DNA of 64,000 nt, from contig JBBHKE010002441.1 in the NCBI GenBank assembly GCA_037447655.1, positions 30,187 through 94,186 of the forward strand, given 5' to 3'. The notes beneath the pieces are model-generated. The model was not told the DNA's origin, made no database searches, and was given only the letters and a program-made list of their open reading frames with translations. Position 1 is the stretch's first letter; each line of letters opens with the position of its first letter. This DNA comes from Zygnema cylindricum (taxonomy: Eukaryota > Streptophyta > Zygnematophyceae > Zygnematales > Zygnemataceae). Positions 23,100 to 36,000 of this stretch are shown one piece after another. Both the position numbers and the translations under genes were made by a program.

Positions 23100-23990
23100 A
23101 TTGTACAATACCTGTAATACCACTACTACCACAAATTATACATAACTCTAATTATACTAATTACACAAACCAAAATCTAAGTTAATACTTATAATACGTA
23201 CAAATAACTGTAAAAATTCTCATTATATAATTATTGTCCTAATACTAATTATACATTACTGAAAAGTGTCCTAACACTAATTATACAGTACTAGTAACTG
23301 CAATAACACTAATTATATCGAATAGTAACAGTACTCACACTAACTATACAGACGTATAGTTGTACTAACACTAATTATACATACAAAAACGGTGCTAAGT
23401 ATAATTATACGGACTAATACCTGTAAAATTACTAATATACAGAGTAATAACTTTTCTAATAACAATAATACTGTTCTCATACTAATTATACAGACTAATA
23501 ACTGTGTTAATATCAATTAAACAGTATTTATATCTGTACTAACAATAATTCTACAGTCTAATAATTGTGACAATACTAATTATACAAACCAATAACCGTA
23601 ATAACACGGATTACTGATTATAAACATCACTAACGGCACTAATACATATTATACCCTAAATCTAATTATACACTAAAACTAATTATATAGGTAACCAACT
23701 AGACCAATGCTGATTATACAAACTACTAACAGTAAAACACTAGTAATACATACTAAAAACTGTACTAATACTTATTATTCTACTAATAACTACACTCATT
23801 CTCCTGTCACATAATAATAACTGTACGAATACTAATTTTACAGACTCATACATATGCGCATACTAATTATACATAAACATAACTTTAAAAATACTGATTA
23901 TGCGAACTATTAGCTGTGCTAATACTGACCGTACTAATACGGTTTATAGGAACGAATAACTGGACTAACATTGACTTTACACAACAATAA
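23100..23990 (+). repeat. Highly degenerate ~35-bp minisatellite
   Basis: Variants of TACTAATTATACAGACTAAT followed by AACTGTACTAA recur about 25 times over 0.9 kb, each with several changes. The array has no open frame of note. Confidence 0.85.
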
Positions 23991-24017
23991 ATATGAATAA
24001 TTATTATTAATATAATT

Positions 24018-24319
24018 TTTAGTCTGCATAATTAGTAGTAGTATAGTTATTAGCCTGTAAAATTATTGTTAAATTATTATGAGTACAGTAAACATCAAAA
24101 AAAGAAGTGACTATTGCCACTATGGCCACAAAAAGACATCACAAATTCCCAGAAAGCAACTAAAGACATTTAGTCTGCATAATTAGTAGTAGTATAGTTA
24201 TTAGTCTGTAAAATTATTGTTAAATTATTATGAGTACAGTAAACATCAAAAAAAGAAGTGACTATTGCCACTATGGCCACAAAAAGACATCACAAATTCC
24301 CAGAAAGCAACTAAAGACA
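24018..24319 (+). repeat. 151-bp near-perfect tandem duplication
   Basis: 24018-24168 is repeated as 24169-24319 with one difference seen (GCCTGTAA against GTCTGTAA). It is non-coding. Confidence 0.95.
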
Positions 24320-24534
24320 TCATCTCAGAACTACGTCATAAACATAGAAAGAAACATCCTAAAAAAAAAAAACTAAAAACTGGCAAAAAAGTAAAAAGAA
24401 AAACATAACTACAGACCTAATGTTGGAGAACTGTCCACTTTGGACTCCACACGTGTGTATCGCGCTCTAAGCTGGTTCGCTAGTGCGCCGCTAATCGCCG
24501 TATAAATTTGGTATTAGGCGTTTGCGTACACATC

Positions 24535-24606
24535 GGCCGGGTAGCTCAGTTGGTAGAGCTAGTGTACGGTTTGCACAGGTCCCGAGTTCGTTCCCCGGCT
24601 TGACCA
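24535..24606 (+). tRNA. tRNA-like sequence (probable tRNA pseudogene or SINE head)
   Basis: GGCCGGGTAGCTCAGTTGGT begins it, with an A box (TAGCTCAGTTGG, 24542), a good D stem (GCTC/GAGC) and a B box (GAGTTCGTTCC, 24584). The acceptor and T stems do not both pair, and the anticodon loop lacks the T at position 33. A working tRNA is therefore unlikely and no isotype is assigned. Confidence 0.5.
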
Positions 24607-24610
24607 TTTT

Positions 24611-26223
24611 CCAAAGTTAATACTTTGGCGCCCATGCGATAAGTTGAATATTGCCGATTTCCAATATGGTATCAAATGCAAGAACTACAAGATGGAAATA
24701 GAAAGAGTGGAGAAAAATGATGTGAAAAAACACCACACAATGGTGATGGAAAAATGGGAAATGAGAAAGTTAAAGCAAGTGACATAAGTTGATGAACATG
24801 ATATAATGATTAGAAAGAGTTAAAAAAGATGTTCAATGAATCAATAGGTTAAAATGATTCCAAAAGGAAAAAGTTGGAAAAAAAAAATGGCCCAATGGTC
24901 TAATGATTTTTGGTTTATAGAAATGGGGATGAAAAAGAGTTGTGCGAATAAAAACATCAAAAGTTGAATGTAAAGAAAGGTGGAAAAAAGGTGTGAAAAA
25001 GACAAAGGCACTTTTGGGGAAAATTAGAAAATTAAAGTGTCAAACATCAGACGATGAAAGAAAAAGGTTAAAGAAATTATAAAAAGAATCAATTTGACAA
25101 AAATAAAGGTGAAAGAAAAAATGATTTCAAAACAAAAGGGCCTTCCTAGAGGCTAAGTGAGAAGGTGGATGTTAATAAGAGAATTTAGTGAAATACATGA
25201 AGAATGTCACAAAAAAAATAGAGAGCAATTAGAGAATTTAGTGAATGCAAAAAGGGTATTTCACAATTATAAAGGCTAAGTGAAAAGGTAATATATGAAT
25301 AGGGAATTACATAGAGTGGAAAGTGGAAATTCCACAACTAGAAATGTATGTCAATACTCCCTCTCATTTCTAGTAGTGGAAAAATGAGAGATTAAAAGAG
25401 TAAGTGAAACAAAGTGGAAAGAACGAGAAAAACGTAATGTGTCCAATTTCGTAAATATAGTGGAGGAAATAGAACTTAACACACTTTGTGATAATCAAGG
25501 AAGATTGACAAGAGATGAAGTAGTGAAAATAAAAATTTGTCGATAAAAGTAAGAGAAAAAAAAAGGTTTGGTGAAAAATATGAATATAAATAAAGAAAAA
25601 AGAATGTTCAATGAGAATATAGAGATGGAGGAATTGAGAAAATTCCAAAAAGAAAGGTACAAAGCAATATTGGTTGGTGGAAGGAGAAAATGGAGGTGTT
25701 TGGAAATTTAGAAGAAAGAGAAGTAATTTCCTTCCGATGCTGCAATAAGCCGGAAAATGTCTGATAAAAGGGGCTTTTCCGTATATAAGAGTGTCACATA
25801 GGAAATGTTAACGTCCAGTCATAAATAGATTATGTTGTCGTTGGTCTTTTAGTACAATACTGTCCGATACGTCACAGTGTTTTGATTGGTTGGGAAAACA
25901 GAAGTGAAGCATATTTGTATGAAAAATAAGAATTAATTTTGTTTTTTAATTCCTTCTCACAAGTATCAAAGGGCACATGTGTGCATTTTCACTGATATTG
26001 TGTGGTCAATTTCATTACGGTTATTTGGGCGTTTTGCATGAAACTTTACTAGTCATTTGCACACGCAGGGTGGTTTCGTTGTTGTGACTACATCTGGCTA
26101 AAGTTGTTGTCAGAAGAAGTGTTAGAACAAGTGTTAGAATTCTGTGTCCATTTCCTGCTAAGGACCAGAAGTGAAACTTTGCGTGAGAGAGAAGTCAACA
26201 TAAGTGGTTCAAGTACGGTTAAT
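24611..26223. other. AT-rich non-coding spacer
   Basis: Purine-rich AAAGTG/GAAAAAG stretches occupy about 24680-25700. The 92-codon minus frame at 25370-25648 is Phe/Ile-rich and not convincing. No domain was recognised. Confidence 0.35.
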
Positions 26224-26400
26224 TAGACGTCACGTAGACGTCAAGTTACATTTGAGTAAACGTCAAGCATAATTTGTGTAGACGTTAAGATTTGGTAGAC
26301 ACCAGGTACATTTTCGTAGACGTTAAGTTAACTTTGCGTAGACGTCAACATTTGATGAAACGTAGTCGTCTACTTGTAACGTAGTCGTCTACGTGTATTG
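26224..26400 (+). repeat. Degenerate minisatellite with TAGACGTCAA core
   Basis: GTAGACGTCAA-type units recur about eight times at roughly 22-25-bp spacing, including the inverted form GTAGTCGTCTACGTG near the end. The core resembles an ACGT (bZIP-type) motif. Confidence 0.65.
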
Positions 26401-26784
26401 TCTGACAAGTGAATTTGTCGCAGATTTTGAGTGTATGACACGTAGCAAATTGTGACCGTTGATTCGTTTACGTAGGTCACAAGTTAAGATATTTTTTTTA
26501 CGCGAAACACAAATAGCGTAGTACCTACGTCATCCACACATATAAAATGTACGCATGCCTGACATTAAATAATCAATCAACTGAATGATTCTCTCTAATA
26601 TTTAATTATTGCTATCTTGGCACTGAGTGCTTATTTTATCGTGTAATTAATCTATCTTATTTTGTTCAAAAGCTTGTTTTCGGATGTTTATCTGAGAATT
26701 TATGGAAAGCAACAAAGCGCGAATTTTTTTATTTATTAATTGTTTCAACTTAAATACCACGCGACATCTTTGATGATCTCATCT

Positions 26785-27025
26785 TTCTTTTCCTGCCTCT
26801 CTCTTTTCCTCCCTCTCTATACCACACTCTCTCTCTTTGTCCCTCTCTCCGTCTCTCCGTCTATCTGTATCTCCCAATCTCCCTGTTTCCACTCCTCTCT
26901 CTCCCTCTCTCCCTCTCTCCTTCTCCCTCTCGCCCTCTCCTGCGCTCTCGGGCTCTCCCTTTCTCCATATCTCCATCTCGTTATCTCGCCATCTCCCTCT
27001 CTCTCTCTTCCCCTCTCTCTCTCCT
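26785..27025 (+). repeat. CT-rich tract
   Basis: CTCTCTCC-type pyrimidine repeat on the plus strand, with low-complexity open frames on both strands. Confidence 0.9.
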
Positions 27026-27028
27026 GCT

Positions 27029-27118
27029 AATTAAAATTTAACATTATCTAGTGTAGATCTGTGTGTTGAAGGGAATTAAAATTTAACATTATCTAGTGTA
27101 GATCTGTGTGTTAAAGGG
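27029..27118 (+). repeat. 45-bp tandem duplication
   Basis: AATTAAAATTTAACATTATC and the following 25 bases are repeated at 27029 and 27074 with one difference. Confidence 0.9.
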
Positions 27119-27624
27119 AATTAAGGACTGAGAATAGTTTTTTACCTAGAAGGTTAACTGTGCACCAAATGTTGAGTGATAGTAGAAGAGTAAACGTACA
27201 AAAGTACTCCATTGCCTTACGTACAAATTTGAATAGTGTGGTGTACGGACGTGTCAGTAAGTACAAAAATGGTACTTTGTTAAGTAAAAAATACGAAACA
27301 TCGATTAAATAGACCCCTCCCTCGCCGTCTCTCTCTTTCTCTCCCTCTCCTATTCTCTTGCACACGCTCTCCCTCACCCCCTCCCCCTCCCTCTCCCTCT
27401 CCGTCTTCCTCTCCCTCTCCCTCTCCCTCGCCCTCGCCCTCGCCTTCGCCCTCGCCCTCTCCCTCACCCGCCCCCCTCCTTCTCCCCCTCCCCCTTCCCC
27501 TCTCCCTCCCTCTCTTTCTCTCCCTCCCTTTCCTCCTCCCCCTTCCCTTCCTCCTCCCCCTCCCCCTCACCCTCTCCCTCTCCGTTCTTTTCTTCCCCCC
27601 CTGCCCCACCTCCTCCCTCTCTAT

Positions 27625-27880
27625 TGCTACTTACGATCTTTTAAATCTGATTGGTCAAATTATGTGTCTTGATGTGCAATGTGCAATGTGCAATGTGCAA
27701 CATTGTAGTCATAGTGTCATGTGTCTTACAAGTTATCGAGGGATATCAGTTGACCGATGGACAATGGAAATACTTCCACTCAACTGATTGTTTGATAGAT
27801 CTATGTGACACCCAATGTTCACACCCGACCAACACAACCGTACAAAGTGATTTTGTCACTACGACTCGTTTTTTATTACC
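27625..27880 (+). repeat. Conserved macrosatellite block 1
   Basis: It contains CAAATTATGTGTCTTGATGT, a four-fold GCAATGT repeat, TGTCTTACAAG, then TCAGTTGA...TCAACTGA and TTCACACCCGACCAACACAA. It is the reference copy for the other blocks. No open frame is conserved between copies. Confidence 0.8.
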
Positions 27881-29924
27881 ATTATTCTAGTTTAGCTAGT
27901 AAACTATTATTAATTAGATTATTGACTATGGTTAATTATGTTAATATTACTAATTATTTTCCTAAATATTATTAATTTCTAACACTTAGTATTATTTATT
28001 ATTTTTATTATTCTTTATTGCGAATTATATTTACCATTTATTACTTGTTATTATAGTTTATTGTTGTTATTTTATTTATTATCATTACTATTATAATATA
28101 TATTTTTATTGTTTTTCCTTTTACTTTCATAAGCTATAACTGTTATGATTATTATTATTATTGTTAGTATATATATTTTTTATTATTATAGTAATTAAAA
28201 TCTTTATTATTATCATTACAATTAGTACCGTTACAATTATAACAGTAAACTTTTAACTATTACAATAAAATAGTTATTGTCATTATCATTACAATTGTTT
28301 AATTGCAAAAATTATTGTTATTATTATTATGTTTATTAAAAATTGTTTTTATTGCTACTTTTTTTTTATTATTAAATTATCAACTATTATTAACAATAAC
28401 ATAATAATAATTATTAATTGTTTTTATTGTTACTATATCACATAAATTATTTAGTACTATAAATATTTCATATTGTTTATGCTATTTCTTATAATTATTA
28501 TCACTTGAAACTTACTACTTAATAAGTTATTGTTTACACTTTTTTTTTGTTAATAACAAATTTTATAATTATTCGAAGTATTGTGATTTTTGTTAAGATA
28601 ATTCTTATTGATATTACAATTATCTTTATTATCACTGTTATCATTATTATTTATATAATGTTCAATATCGTTATTATAGTCAGTATCATTATTATAGTTA
28701 ATATTGTTATTAGCATTTTTTATTAACTTTCAATACTATTATTATTGCTCTCCCTCTCTCTCTTCTTTTCTCCCCCCTCTCTCTCTCCTCTCTCCCTCTC
28801 CATCTCCCTCGCCTCTCTCTCTTTTTTTTTCCATCTTTTCTCTCCCTCTCTATCTTTTTATTTTTTTCCCACTCCCTATTCCTTACTCTCTCTTCCTCTA
28901 GCCCTATCTTACCCTCCCCCCTCCCTCTCTCTCCCATTCTATCTCTCTCTCTCTCTCCCACTTCCCTTCCCAATACTTCTCCCTCTTCCTCGCCCTCGCC
29001 CTCGTCCTCGCCTCGCCCTTGACCTCGTTCATGCTCTCACCCTCTACCATTCCTTCTACCTCTCTCCCTCCCCCGAACCCTCTCCCTCCCTTAATTCATC
29101 CTCCCTTTTTCTCTCCCTCCTCTCCCTCCCCCTCTGTCTCCCTCTCTCTCTCTTCCCTCTCCTTCTCACTCTCTGGCGTCCTACCCTTTCCCTTCCCCTC
29201 TCGTCCTTCTCTCACTCTTCCTCCCACTCCCTCTCCATCCCCCTCTACTCTCCTTTTACTTTTTCACTACTCTCCCTCTCCTCTCCTTCACCTCTACCTC
29301 ACCCATCCCTCTCCTTATACTCTCCTCTCCTCTCCATTTGCACTCCCCTCCTAATTCCCCTCCCCTTTCCCCTTCTCCTCTCTCTATCAACCTCCCACTC
29401 CCTCTCCACCTCTCTCTCCATCTCCCTTTTCCTCTCCCAATCCCTTTCACTCTTTCTCCTCCTCCCTTTTCTTTTCCCTCACCCTCTCCCTCTCCATCTC
29501 CCTCTCCAACTCCTTCTCTCACCCCCTCGACCTCATCCACTCCGACTACCTATCCCTCCCCTCTCTCTCCCCCTCCCTTTCCGTCTCCCCATCTCGCGTC
29601 CAATTCCTTCCCCTCCCCATGCTTCCCCTCCGTCCCCTCCTTCCTCTCACTCTCCTTCCCATCTCCCTCTCCTTTCCCATCTCCTCTTCCTCCTCTCCCT
29701 ATCCTCTTCCTCTCCTCTCCCTCTTCTCTCCCACTCAAATCCTTTTCCACTTCTTTTTCTTCTTTCTCTTGCTCTTTCTCTCCCTCTCCCTCTTCCTCTC
29801 CCTCTCCTTCTCCCTCCCTCTCTCTCTCTCCCTCTCTCTCTCTCCCTCACCCTTCCCTTCCTCCCCCTCCCCCTCACCCTCTCCCTCTCTGTTCTTTTTT
29901 TCCACCCCTGCCCCACCTCCTCCC

Positions 29925-30175
29925 TCTCTATTGCTACCTACGATCTTTTAAATCTGATTGGTCAAATTATGTGTCTTGATGTGCAATGTGCAACATCGTA
30001 GTCATAGTGTCTTGTGTCTTACAAGTTACTGAGGGATATCAGTTGACCGATGGACAATGGAATACTTCCACTCAACTGATTGTTTGATAGATCTCTGTGG
30101 ACACCCAATGTTCACACCCGACCAACACACCGTACAGAGTGATTTTCTCACTACGATTCGTTTTTTTATTACCAC
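29925..30175 (+). repeat. Conserved macrosatellite block 2
   Basis: Almost the same as block 1. The inverted repeat TCAGTTGA (30039-30046) / TCAACTGA (30072-30079) encloses TGGAA-TAC-TTCCA, giving a possible hairpin. Confidence 0.8.
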
Positions 30176-31025
30176 TGTTTTAATTTCTTATCATTATTAT
30201 CATTTGAAACTTACTACTTAATAAGTTATTGTTTACACTTTTTTTTTGTTAATAACAAATTTTATAATTATTCGAAGTATTGTGATTTTTGTTAAGATAA
30301 TTCTTATTGATATTACAATTATCTTTATTATCATTGTTATCGTAATTATTATCATAATGTTCAATATCGTTATTATAGTCAGTATCATTATTATAGTTAA
30401 TATTGTTATTAGTATTTTTTATTAACTTTCAATACTATTATTATTGCTCTTGCTCTCTCTCTCTCCTTTTCTCTCCCTCTCTCTCTCCTCTCTCCCTCTC
30501 CATCTCCCTCCCTCTCTCTCTTTTTTTTTCCATCTTTTCTCTCCCACTCTATCTTTCTCCCTATTCCTCCCTCTCTCTTCCTCTCGCCCTATCTTTCCCT
30601 CCCCCCTCCCTCTCTCCCTCTCTATCACTCTCTCTCTCTCTCTCCCATTTCCCTTCCCAATACCTCTCCCTCTAACTCGCCCTCGCCCTCGTCCTTGCTT
30701 CGCCCTTGCCCTCGTTCATGCTCTCACCCTCTACCACGCTTCTACCTCTCTCCCTCTCCCTCCCCCTCTCCTTTAACGATTCCACCTTTTCCCCCTCCTC
30801 CCTCCCTTAATTCATCCTCCCCCCTTTTCCTCTCCCTACTATCCCCTCCCCCTCTGTCTCCCTCTCTCTCTCTTCCCTCTCCTTCTCACTCTCTGGCGCC
30901 CTACCCTTTCCCTTCCCCTCTCGTCCTTCTCTCACTCTTCCTCCCACTCCCTCTCCATCCCCCTCTACTCTCCTTTTACTTTTTCACTACTCTCCCTCTC
31001 CTCTCCTTCACCTCTACCTCACCCA

Positions 31026-31519
31026 TGTTAGGTTCAATGTTGTAATCGGTTGTCGTGGCATGTCGCGCGGCCGTATCATTTGTCGTTTTGTCTTTGTGGG
31101 TGGTTTGGCGTCATTATGTCTTTTAGATCGTTTCGTAGATTCCTGGTCTCGCGTAGATTCGGTTTTGCGACGACCAGGTTCAATTGTCGTTTGTTATGTA
31201 CGGGTTTGTTTGGGTTGTACGTTTAGGTACATATTTTCGTTGTACTTGAGTTTTATGTTGTTTCGCGTATGGACGCGATTTGATTTGTAGGCGCTCAGTG
31301 CGCACTTTATAGTTTGGTTTGTTTTGGTTGTTTGGTTGTGTAACGTTACATTTTCAGTACTATATACTGCAGCTTAGTGGGAGGGAAAACTTAATCTTTT
31401 ATGGGAGAAAATGTCCGTGAAATATATTGGCTTTTGTGGACAGTTCGTTCTCGTGTGATATTTTATTTTAATGCTTCCGCTGTAATCTTGCACTCTGATT
31501 TTTGTGTAAGATCCTATCA
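31026..31519 (+). repeat. 5' LTR of the young copia element
   Basis: TGTTAGGTTCAATG...GATCCTATCA, with TG/CA ends. It differs from the 3' LTR near 31151 (CTCGCG against CTTGCG) and near 31428 (TATATT against TATTTT). Confidence 0.97.
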
Positions 31520-31520
31520 A

Positions 31521-31538
31521 TTGGTATCGGAGCTTGTG
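31521..31538 (+). promoter_or_regulatory. Primer-binding site
   Basis: TTGGTATCGGAGCTTGTG follows the 5' LTR by one base. It differs at one position from the TGGTATCAGAGC complement of initiator tRNA-Met, the usual copia primer. Confidence 0.85.
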
Positions 31539-31578
31539 TGCTCCCTTGAGGTGTAGAAGTGTGGCTAGTTTGGTCGCT

Positions 31579-33075
31579 ATGGGGAGAAAGAAGAAAAATA
31601 CCCCTTCACCTTTGATGCCTTCTCCGATATTTCCGCAACCTCCGGACCCGGATCCTCCGGATCCATCCGAATCATTTTCGGATCCGGAAGTAGAAACTCC
31701 ATTTGCTTTCACCGGCAAAACTTTTGAGGAGACCGTTCCGATCGATCCGGTCGGTCAAAAAGACGAGAATGAGGGGAAAAAGAAGAGGAAGATGACGCGA
31801 TGGGAGATCGTCTCCAAAAACTGATGGATGGTCTTTTCCGTTATGTGGATCAGCGAATCTCCGAGGCAAACCGTGTTACTAGATCTCCATTATTCGGAGA
31901 TCCGATTCCGGATCAAAGCATCGGCGATACGGAAGGAGGTGGAGGAGATGAGGAGGAGACGAGGGAATTGATTCGAAAGGGAAAACTTCCCATCGATGAT
32001 GATTCTGATCTTGACGATTGGAGTGAAGGGGACGAACCGGTTGAATCTATGTCCGGCAAAATTGTCATCTTAAATGGGACAAATTATCAATCGTGGAAGA
32101 AATATATCAAAGGTCAATTTAAATTGAAACGGCTTTGGAAGGTGGTAAAAGGGGTGGACAAGATGCCTACCTCGGATCGGAGAGCTTATCGTGTGTGGAC
32201 GAAGAAAAATTGATTCCGCTATCGGCGGTTTATTTCAATCATGTAGCACTTCTATACATGATCTATTCCTTACCCGAAGATTTGCCCATGATTGTTGGGT
32301 GGCTCTTGAGAATCACTTCGAAAAGAGTCTTCAAAATAAGGGGCAACACATTTATACCGATTATACCTCATTTAAGGTCAAGTCGAGTGAGTCGATCGAT
32401 GAAGCCGCGAAGAGAATCAATATTATTATCGAGCAACTCGCAAACTTGGGAAAGTTCATCGATGAGAGTGATAAGGCATCGGTCTTCATCCATGCCTTAC
32501 CGGAGAAAATGATACATTTGAGGGACATTCTTTTATCGAGGGATTCGAACACTTTGGATTCGATTATCACTTTCCTCAAATCCACCGAGGCGAATCGCCC
32601 GAGTTCATCGAGGGGACCCCAACCGACCGGTTCCCTCAATGCGACGACACCGGAAACGCCCGATCTAAATTATATTCGGGAAGAGGAGGTAGAAAAGGTG
32701 AAAATCCGAGAGGAAGAGGGGGAAGAGGACACGAAAGGGCCGGGAGATCTCCTTCCCAACCCGGATATTCAGATCTAACCAATATTGCTTGCTTTCAGTG
32801 CGGCAAACTTGGTTACATGGCGGTTTCTTGCACGGACAAGGAGCGTCAATGCCATTTTTGCGGGAAATGGGGCCATATTAGCCCCCAATGTTATTCAAAG
32901 GCTGAAAACGGAGGAGCGGGCGGTAGAGGAGGCGGCGGCGGTAGAGGTAATGGCGGCGGTAGAGGAGACGGCGGCGGTCGATACGGTGGACGTGGTGGCG
33001 GTCGCCTTGGCGGCCGCGGTGGTCGTGGAGGCCGCAATGGAAGAGGAGGAGGACACTTTATGGGTGACGATTACT
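31579..33075 (+). pseudogene. Copia gag with two zinc knuckles, frameshifted
   Basis: The start is ATG 31579. Frame changes fall near 31800, 32195 and 32780. Recognisable parts are a Pro-rich N-terminus, the UBN2-type capsid region (NGTNYQSWKKYIKGQF, then LPEKMIHLRDILLS) and two CCHC knuckles: CFQCGKLGYMAVSC (His replaced by Tyr) and intact CHFCGKWGHISPQC (32851-32892). A Gly/Arg-rich tail follows. Gag forms the virus-like particle. This copy cannot make a full-length product without frame correction. Confidence 0.85.
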
Positions 33076-33099
33076 TTGAGGGAGGCGACGAAACGCAAA

Positions 33100-36000
33100 T
33101 ATTTTCCGCCCTTAATCTATCGCTTGATCTTTTGGCAGGTTCTACGTTACACGAAAAAGAGTGGATTATTGACTCAGGAGCGTCACATCACGTTTGTACC
33201 GACGCTTCACTCTTTGACGATTTTCGCGAACTCACGGTAGCAAAACGAATCACTGTCGCAAGTGGACAAGTGATTTCGATAAGTACCGTGGGTTACTGTA
33301 CGGTTGGATTTACCAAGTTTGGACTCACGTGGGGTAGAAAAAGTTACGCAAACTCAATTAACTAATGTTTTGTACTTACCCGAAGGTTCAGTGAATCTTC
33401 TCAGTGTACCGTAGATTCAACGAGCGGGCGGCAGTGTACTTGCGTACGGAGATTCCACAATAAAAATTGTACGATCTGATGGTGTACAAATAGGTGAAGG
33501 AGAGGTCACGGATTTTATGCATAGTCGACTAAAATGGCGTCGGCCGAAATCCCAACCAAATTCTAATGGTGTTATTTCGCAAATTTCCCGAATTGAAAGG
33601 TGATCTAACCTTGTGGCACCATCGAATGTGTCACACATCGGAGACGAGTTTACGACGGATGATTAAAATGGAAGCGTAAGGGGATTAGACTTGGCGTCGG
33701 GAGAGAAAATTAACGGATGTGAGGGGTGTAGTAAGGGGAGACAAATCCGAAAGCCGCATCCGGCTAAGGATCCGATGCATCGATCTAAGCATCCGCTTGA
33801 TCTTGTGCACATTGATTTATGTGGGGACGTGAAACCAGAAACAATTGGTGGAAAAAAATATATTATGGTGGTGGTGGACGACTTCTCTCGCTTCACATGG
33901 GTAATATTACTTAAACACAAATCCGAAGAATTTTTACGCTTTCAAGAGTGGCATGTGATGGCCGAAAGGCAATGTGAGAGAAAGTTAAAATCTATTAGAT
34001 CGGATAACGGAGGGTAATTTCTTGCTTTTGATCCTTATTGTAAAGAGTGGGGAATTTCTCATCAATATACCGCATCTTACTCACCGGAATCTAATGGCGT
34101 TGCCGAGAGGAAAAATCGTACTCTTCAAGAAATGGTACGATCCATGGTACACGGATCCGGGAGGAGTATTCATTTATGGGGCGATGCAATTTTAACGGCG
34201 AATTATATTTGCAATCGGCAAAAACGTCGGTTTCGGGTGATAAAACGCCGTATGAGTTGTGGTTTGGGCGAAAGCCTACTCTACACCACATTCGGATTTG
34301 GGGATGTCGTGCGTCGGTTTATATTCAAGCACAAAAGAGGAAGGGTAAGTTTGCATCGAGAAGTTGGAGTGGTTATTTCGTCGGATATAGTGAGAAAGGG
34401 AGTCTTTATCGAGTTATGATCCGATTCGAAATATCATTGAGGAATCAAGAAATGTGGATTTTCACGAGGACTTATTATCCACAATCTCTCGATCGGCTAA
34501 TCGAAATTCTAATCTTGATTTTCACGAGGAATTTGAAATTGGTGATCTTAATGACATTGAGGGTTCGGATTCGGAAATTGAGCCGGAATCCACCTCCAAT
34601 GTTAAGAGGGGGAAAGGTAAAATTAAGGAGAATGTAAATTTTGGTAACATTGGTGGGGATTGGAGAAGCGAAAATTCCCGAATGTCTTCGGACACGAAGA
34701 AATCTTCGTCTTCTAAATCAAGTGAAGCGAATATTATTGAGGAGGAACCGGCAAAGGCGGAGAAAGAATTTGAGCCGAGGAGGAGTATGCGAGAAAATAG
34801 GGGAAAGAAACCGGCTCGTCTTTCTTTTGATGGTAAGGGGAATGTGGAAAATTCATATTATTTTATTTCTGCGGAGAGAGAGGGATGATTTTATTTTATA
34901 GCAATCATTATGTGAAAATAAGCCGGGCGATCCACAATCGTATGTGGAAGCACGAAAATCATGCGATTGGGAGAAGCATTGGAAACCGGCATAGGAGCGA
35001 GAACTTCAATCTATTATCGACAACCGTACGTTTGAGGAGGTAAGCCTACTGGAGGGTAAAAAGGCTATTGATGCGAAGTGGATTTTTAAAACCAAAACTG
35101 GTGCATCGGGGGAAGTAGTAAAACATAAGGCTCGGCTAGTTGCAAGGGCTTTCAACAACGGGAGGGGATAGATTATACGGAGACATATGCGCCAGTTGTT
35201 AAGTTTGATTCTTTGAGAATGATTATTGCTATTGCCGCTGCCGGCAAAAAGCACATTCACCAAATGGACGTAGAGACGGCGTTCTTGAATGGTGACTTAG
35301 AGGAGGAGGTTCATATGAAAGTTCCAGAGGGAGTAGTGTCGAAAGAGGGGAAGGTATGGCGGCTGCGAAAGTCCTTGTACGGACTAAAACAGGCACCGCG
35401 GACTTGGTATTTACGATTACACAAGGTCCTTACCGAATTTGGATTCGTCCGAACAGTTTCAGACTCTGGAGTTTACGTGAAAGGTGAGGGGGAAGATCAA
35501 ATTATATTTTCTGTCTACGTGGATGATTTCTTGATGATATGTGACAAGTTGACGCGAATCGCGGAATTGAAGGAGTACCTAAGTCTACATTTTAAAGTCA
35601 CAGATTTGGGGAACGTACGATATATTCTTGGGGTGGAAGTTTTGAGGTACGATAATGGGGATATTAAATTGTCGCAAGCGCAATATTGTAAAGAAGTACT
35701 AACAAAATTTGCTATGTTGGATTCTAAGCCGGTTTTGACACCACTAGATTCCAAACTTCAATATCGCAAATTTGAGGAGGAGGAAACTGTCCACGTGCCC
35801 TATCGTGAGGTCGTTGGAAGTTTAATGTATTAAGTGTGGCCACGCGACCGGATATTTCAGCCGCAGTTTCTGTCGTGAGCCGATTTTGTCAGGCTCCTAA
35901 AAAGATTCATTGGGAGGCCGTGAAGAGGATATTTCGTTACCTTGCAGGTACAATCGAGATTGGTTTATTGTTCCGATCTGGACGGACATATTTGGAGTGC

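Noticed and set aside
25370-25648. 92-codon minus ORF rich in Phe/Tyr/Ile
   Set aside because: AT-rich antisense of purine-rich spacer; composition suggests chance, not a membrane protein.
28745-30001. 418-codon plus-strand ORF
   Set aside because: Ser/Pro/Leu translation of a CT tract with no conserved feature.
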